Below, one piece after another: positions 23,882 to 27,751 of a stretch of 27,751 nt of DNA (the stretch's first letter is position 1; each line of letters opens with the position of its first letter). The translations under genes were made by a program, and so were the position numbers. The stretch covers positions 1 to 27,751 of the forward strand of contig NZ_JBEWSZ010000018.1 of the NCBI RefSeq assembly GCF_040537815.1, read 5' to 3'. Under the pieces are notes generated by a model. That model had not been told where the DNA came from. It searched no databases and worked only from the letters and a program-made list of their open reading frames with translations. The DNA is from Mesorhizobium shangrilense. GTDB lineage: Bacteria > Pseudomonadota > Alphaproteobacteria > Rhizobiales > Rhizobiaceae.

Positions 23882-24742
23882 ATGGCCGAGTTGATCCCGC
23901 TTCGCCGACGCATGATCGAGGACATGACGATCCGCAATCTGTCGCCGGCCACCCAGCGATCCTACGTGCACGCGGTGGCCAAGTTTTCGCGCTATTTCGA
24001 CCGCTCGCCGGACCGGCTCGGCCTGGAGGACGTCCGCGCCTTCCAGGTCCATCTGGTTTCGGCGGGAGTCTCGTGGCCGGCGCTGAACCAGACGGTGTGC
24101 GCGCTGCGGTTTTTCTACGGCGTGACGCTGGGCCATGCCGAGATCCCGGAGCGGATCGCCTATGCCCGCGCGCCACGTACGCTGCCGGTGGTTCTCAGCG
24201 CTGACGAGGTTGTCCGCTTTCTCGAGGCGGTGCCGAGCCTGAAGACGCGCACCGCCCTGACGACGGCCTATGCCGCCGGCCTTCGCGCTTCGGAGACTGT
24301 CGGACTGAAGGTCGGCGACATCGACAGCGGACGCGGCGTGATCCGGGTCGAACACGGCAAGGGCGGCAAGGACCGCACGGTGATGCTGTCGGCGCAGCTT
24401 CTGCGCATCCTGCGGGTCTACTGGCGGCTGGCAAAGCCGCAGGGCTGGCTGTTTCCGGGCCGGGATGCAAATCGACCCATCGACGTTCAGGTATTGTACT
24501 CGGCGTGCCGCTCGGCGCGTGCGGCCGCCGGCATCGACAAGCGCGTGACGGTCCACACGCTCAGGCACGCCTTCGCCACGCATTTGCTGGAGAACGGCAC
24601 CGACATCCGCATCATCCAGGTGCTGCTTGGTCACAACAATCTGTCCTCGACGGCGCGCTACACCAAGGTCTCGAACGGTCTGATCCGGCGCACGACGAGC
24701 CCGCTCGATCGGTTGAACATCGAGGTGGTGCCGCCGGGCTGA
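23882..24742 (+). CDS. Tyrosine recombinase/integrase of the IS91-type element
   Basis: 286 residues. SAM-like N-terminal domain (MTIRNLSPATQRSYVHAVAK). Catalytic residues are visible: Arg in AAGLRASETVGL, Lys in GKGGKDRTVML, HxxR in HTLRHAFATHL, His in LLGHNNLSSTA, and the nucleophile Tyr in ARYTKV. No lesion is seen. Thirteen bases separate it from the transposase gene, indicating co-transcription. Confidence 0.93.
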   Translation: MAELIPLRRRMIEDMTIRNLSPATQRSYVHAVAKFSRYFDRSPDRLGLEDVRAFQVHLVSAGVSWPALNQTVCALRFFYGVTLGHAEIPERIAYARAPRTLPVVLSADEVVRFLEAVPSLKTRTALTTAYAAGLRASETVGLKVGDIDSGRGVIRVEHGKGGKDRTVMLSAQLLRILRVYWRLAKPQGWLFPGRDANRPIDVQVLYSACRSARAAAGIDKRVTVHTLRHAFATHLLENGTDIRIIQVLLGHNNLSSTARYTKVSNGLIRRTTSPLDRLNIEVVPPG

Positions 24743-24754
24743 TCGGTTCCGCCC

Positions 24755-25945
24755 ATGTCGGCGAGACTGGAGGTGGCGGATATCTTCCGCCGCCATGGCG
24801 AGGCGTATCGACAGGTTCATGACGGTCATCTCGGACGCGTCGAGCGGCGTGTGATGAGCGCCATCGAACTGTGTCGGACGGCCGAACTGGGCGGCCATGT
24901 CGAGGGCTGCCGGTCCTGCGGGGCGATCCGCGTGGCCTACAATTCCTGTTGCCACCGGCATTGCCCCAAATGCCAAGGGCAGGCCTGCAGGGAATGGCTC
25001 GCCGCGCGGCAGGACGAACTTCTTCCGGTTGCCTACTTCCACGTGGTGTTCACGCTGCCGGCCGCGATCGCCGCGATCGCCTTCCAGAACAAGGCGGCGG
25101 TCTACGCGATCCTGTTCAAGGCGGCCGCCGAGACGCTGCGCACGATCGCAGCCGACCCAAAACATCTGGGCGCCGGGATCGGTCTCATCGCGGTGCTGCA
25201 CAGTTGGGGCCAGAACCTGCACTATCACCCCCACCTCCATTGCATCGTGCCGGGCGGTGGCGTCTCGCCCGACGGCTCCCGCTGGGTCGCCTGCCGGCCG
25301 GGGTTCTTCCTGCCCGTGCGCGTGCTGTCGCGCCTGTTTCGGCGGCTGTTTCTGGAGGCGTTGCGCACCGCCTTCGACGCGGACGGCCTCAAGTTCTTCG
25401 CCGATCTCGCCGGCTTGGCCGAGCCAGCCGCCTTCACCCGCCTGTTGGCCGAAGTCCGTCGCCTCGCATGGGTCGTCTATGCCAAGCCGCCGTTCGGCGG
25501 GCCAGAGCAGGTGCTGGCCTATCTCGGTCGCTATACCCACCGTGTCGCCATCGCAAACTCCCGGCTCGTCAGCATAGCCGACGGCAAGATCGTGTTCCGC
25601 GGGAGAGATTATCGGCAGGGCGGCAAGGCAAAGCTCATGACGCTGGATGTGCACGAGTTCATCAGGCGCTTCCTGCTGCACACCCTGCCGGACGGCTTCC
25701 ACCGCATCCGCCATTACGGGTTCCTCGCCAACGGCCATCGAGCCGCAAAGCTCGACCTGTGTCGCAGGCTGCTGGCCGGATCGCAGCAGAACGAGCTCGA
25801 ACCGGATGCCGAAAGCGCCGCTGTCGCCGCCGAGCGCCTTGCGGTGGCGCATCGCTGCCCATGCTGCGGAGAGCCAATGATCACGCTCGCCATCTGGCGG
25901 TGCGGCCAGGCGCCGCCGCGCCCCTTCTGGAACGACACCTCATGA
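24755..25945 (+). CDS. IS91-family HUH transposase
   Basis: 396 residues. N-terminal zinc-binding part with CRSCGAIRVAYNSCCHRHCP. The HUH motif reads YHPHLHCIVPGGG (His-x-His) and the nucleophile region YLGRYTHRVAIANSR holds the Tyr. A second Cys pair (CPCCGEPM) lies near the C-terminus. It is a rolling-circle-type transposase, apparently intact. ATG 24755 lies just after the recombinase stop. Confidence 0.93.
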   Translation: MSARLEVADIFRRHGEAYRQVHDGHLGRVERRVMSAIELCRTAELGGHVEGCRSCGAIRVAYNSCCHRHCPKCQGQACREWLAARQDELLPVAYFHVVFTLPAAIAAIAFQNKAAVYAILFKAAAETLRTIAADPKHLGAGIGLIAVLHSWGQNLHYHPHLHCIVPGGGVSPDGSRWVACRPGFFLPVRVLSRLFRRLFLEALRTAFDADGLKFFADLAGLAEPAAFTRLLAEVRRLAWVVYAKPPFGGPEQVLAYLGRYTHRVAIANSRLVSIADGKIVFRGRDYRQGGKAKLMTLDVHEFIRRFLLHTLPDGFHRIRHYGFLANGHRAAKLDLCRRLLAGSQQNELEPDAESAAVAAERLAVAHRCPCCGEPMITLAIWRCGQAPPRPFWNDTS

Positions 25946-26371
25946 CCACGCCGGGTGCGTCCACATCACCCGGAACGGTACCCGTCGCCATGGGCGCCGG
26001 CACCCCGACCCTTGTCCCGCCGCACAAAGCCGCAAGCAGACAGTCCGGCGATCGAAGGCACTGCAGCCTATCCGACGGCTCGCGCCATCACGGTTCCGCC
26101 TTCCACCGCGCCATCCTTCGCTGTGGCCGCATCGTGAACGCCCTTCATCAGCCTGGCGAAGACGATCCCGACCGCTCCTGCCGGCTACAATCCCCATAGC
26201 GCCAGTCTTGCCCGCGGCTCCGTTCAATCCGGCTTGCAATGAGGTCCGACAACCAGCCGGACGCTCCGTCGTGCCTGCAGACCTCACAGAAGCCTCCAGA
26301 TTCTCATCCAGATTGTCGCGCGCTTCCGCATTGCATCGCCTGAACTGCTCCCGGATGTTGGGCCGTTGCCC
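25946..26371. other. 3' part of the IS91-type element and unassigned sequence
   Basis: High-GC sequence following the transposase. A minus-strand frame (25940-26374, starting MGQRPNIREQFRRCNAEARD) is open, but I recognise no family. It probably contains the origin end of the IS91-type element. Confidence 0.35.
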
Positions 26372-26417
26372 CATCTGATTTGCTCCCCGCAGTTTTGGGG
26401 CGGGAGCAAATCAGATG
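26372..26417 (+). repeat. Perfect 16-bp inverted repeat at the left end of an insertion sequence
   Basis: CATCTGATTTGCTCCC (26372-26387) and GGGAGCAAATCAGATG (26402-26417) pair completely around 14 bases. The right arm continues as GAGGCGG and resembles, in inverted form, the sequence near 27670-27692, so it is the left tip of the next element. The left arm lies outside it. Confidence 0.75.
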
Positions 26418-27692
26418 AGGCGGATAAGCATGGCGACGCGGATGAGCTGGTGAAGGTGGTAGCGGAGCGCTACGCCCGAGGCGATCGGGCAGAGAAGTCG
26501 CGCATTCTCGATGAATTCGCGGCGGTAAGCGGCGTTCACCGCAAGCATGCCATGCGGTTGCTGCGGAATGGACCACAGGCGCAGCGTTCGGGGACCGGAG
26601 CGCCGGCTTCATGACGACGCGGTGCGCGAAGGGCTGATCGTGCTCTGGGAAGCTTCGGATCGCATCTGCGGCAAGCGTCTGAAGATGCTGATTCCGATTC
26701 TGATGGAGGCGATGGAGCGTCACGGGCATCTGCACCTAACCGCCGAGATCCGCACACGGCTATTGGCGATGAGCGCGGCCACGATCGACCGCGCCCTTCG
26801 CGAGGTTCGAGACATCGCTGGTGGGCCGAGACGCCGTCGCAGTACAGCGTCCACCGCGCTGCGGCGCAGCATTCCGATCCGGACCTTCTCCGATTGGCAG
26901 GATCCTCCGCCTGGATTCGTCGAGGCCGACCTGGTGGCGCACAGTGGACCGACGACGCGGGGAAGCTTCATACAAACGCTTTGTCTTACCGACATCGCGA
27001 GCGGGTGGACGGAATGCGCGCCCTTGCTGGTGCGTGAACAGAAGCTGTTGAGCGAGGTGCTGACGGTATTACGGCGGCTCCTGCCATTTCGGCTTCTCGG
27101 ATTCGACACGGACAATGACAGCGTGTTCCTGAACGAGACGATACGCGACTACTGTCTGGATGCCGGCATCGAGTTCACCCGCTGCCGTCCTTACCGCAAA
27201 AATGACCAGGCCTTCGTCGAACAGAAGAACGGCGCCGTGGTGCGACGTATTGTCGGGTATCGTCGGCTGGAGGGGCTTGAAGCCGCTGCTGCCCTTGCAC
27301 AGCTCTATTCGACGGTTCGGCTGTTCGTGAACTTCTTCCAACCCTCCTTCAAGCTGGCCGGAAAGGAACGGGACGGCGCCCGCGTGCGCAAGCGCTATCA
27401 CCCTGCGGCAACACCGTGCCAGCGACTGCTGGCAGATCCACGCACGCCTGAACCGGTTCGTGCCAAGCTTGCGCAAACACAGGTGAGGCTGGACCCGGTA
27501 AAGCTGCTGCAGGAGATGCGATCGGCGCAGCAGCGCCTCGTCGACATTGCCGATGAATCCTGCACGCCGGCGCTGGTGGTGAGCGATCCGGCGCTGGACC
27601 ATGCGGCGCGGCAATCAACGTGAGAGCGCGTATTGCCTCACCGTGGAATGCTCCCGACCGACATTGTCCGTTGCCTCATCATAATGTTCCCC
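26402..27692 (+). mobile_element. Insertion sequence with integrase-core transposase
   Basis: The left tip GGGAGCAAATCAGATGAGGC (26402-26421) and the right tip, read on the minus strand from 27692, GGGAACATTATGATGAGGC are imperfect inverted repeats. A further copy, GGGAGCATTCCACGGTGAGG, lies just inside the right end (around 27628-27650). One transposase gene fills the roughly 1.29 kb between them. Family placement among unclassified (ISNCY-like) elements is tentative. Confidence 0.6.
26430..27623 (+). pseudogene. Integrase-core (DDE) transposase, frameshifted
   Basis: The N-terminal piece (KVVAERYARGDRAEKSRILD, then GVHRKHAMRLLRNG) and the main piece from about 26590 (LHDDAVREGLIVLWEASDRI to the stop at 27623) lie in different frames. 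The ATG at 26430 is out of frame with both, so base losses or gains near 26440 and 26575 are needed. The DDE core is visible: FVEADLVAHSG, LLGFDTDNDSVFLNETIRDY, and NDQAFVEQKNGAVVRR. Repaired length is about 395-400 residues. A single programmed frameshift is possible, but two shifts argue for decay. Confidence 0.75.
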
Positions 27693-27751
27693 ACGACTGG
27701 GATCCGGATCAATTCGTCATCGGGTCGATTGCCGGCTCGAACTGCATCGCG

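Larger units (their letters stand above)
23735..26230 (+). mobile_element. IS91-family element with tyrosine recombinase and HUH transposase
   Basis: Two adjacent genes (23882-24742 and 24755-25945) in the usual order of IS91-type elements that carry an extra recombinase. The GC content and codon use are clearly higher than in the catabolic genes to the left. IS91 elements have no inverted repeats and insert next to CTTG or GTTC. A CTTG at about 23734-23737 and a GTTC at about 26222 are possible borders, but both ends are approximate. Confidence 0.65.

Noticed and set aside
23741..25852. Very long (703-codon) minus-strand open frame opposite the IS91-type genes
   Set aside because: It is the antisense shadow of two well-supported plus-strand genes in GC-rich DNA; the product is low-complexity (His/Arg/Gly-rich) and matches no family.
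24871..26199. 442-codon plus-strand frame overlapping the IS91 transposase
   Set aside because: An alternative frame of the transposase gene with an Arg/Pro/Gly-rich product; it has no domain.
25940..26374. 144-codon minus-strand frame after the IS91 transposase
   Set aside because: Open but unrecognised, with typical GC-rich random composition; left as unassigned sequence instead of a gene.
1..27751. tRNA or rRNA genes and phage genes
   Set aside because: No cloverleaf with a T-loop GTTCRANYC plus acceptor pairing was found by eye, no rRNA-like stretch and no phage structural or lysis genes were recognised.

Overview
The window looks like an accessory (symbiosis-plasmid or genomic-island type) region of an alphaproteobacterium, most likely a rhizobium. 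The basis is a GC-rich background, a high density of insertion sequences of types common in Rhizobiales, and a polyamine-type ABC transporter next to amino-acid and opine-like catabolic genes. No rRNA, tRNA or CRISPR array was seen. The species assignment is inference.

Left part (1-6930) is a stack of nested mobile elements. An IS3-type element (about 125-2906) is split by an intact 1460-bp IS30-type element (479-1938) that still has its 3-bp target duplication. The IS3-type element abuts an inverted fragment of an IS110-type transposase on its left (1-123) and a full-length but broken IS110-type element on its right (about 2907-6830). The IS110-type transposase gene is itself interrupted by a 2.57-kb element carrying a large serine recombinase (3650-6218). 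That element's two ends have matching half-sites placed symmetrically around a GG dinucleotide. A solo IS21-like end made of 23-bp repeats follows (6832-6915).

Middle part (6935-23640) is a catabolic and transport locus. On the minus strand lie an alanine-racemase-family gene, an overlapping EamA/DMT transporter and an overlapping, decayed HAD-IIA phosphatase gene. On the plus strand lie a Pot-type ABC transporter (binding protein, a single gene holding both permease halves, ATPase), a creatinase/ectoine-hydrolase-like M24 protein, a DadA-like FAD amino-acid dehydrogenase, a broken beta-lactamase-fold hydrolase, a broken family-3 binding protein, a DapA-like aldolase/deaminase and an aldehyde dehydrogenase. 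The order dehydrogenase, DapA-like enzyme, aldehyde dehydrogenase recalls bacterial hydroxyproline catabolism, but no proline/hydroxyproline epimerase is present, so the substrate is unknown.

A shared motif, ATGATATAGTGCAAT and variants, occurs as two direct repeats exactly 21 bp apart at two promoters about 10 kb apart (10510-10545 and 20573-20608). A near-palindromic relative lies upstream of the dehydrogenase gene (17463-17484). This suggests one transcription factor controls the scattered operons. No regulator gene for it is visible in the window.

Right part (23640-27751) holds an IS91-type element with a tyrosine recombinase plus HUH transposase, which appears to have cut off a gene just after its signal peptide. 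It is followed by a DDE/integrase-core insertion sequence with a frameshifted transposase and a perfect 16-bp palindrome at its left end.
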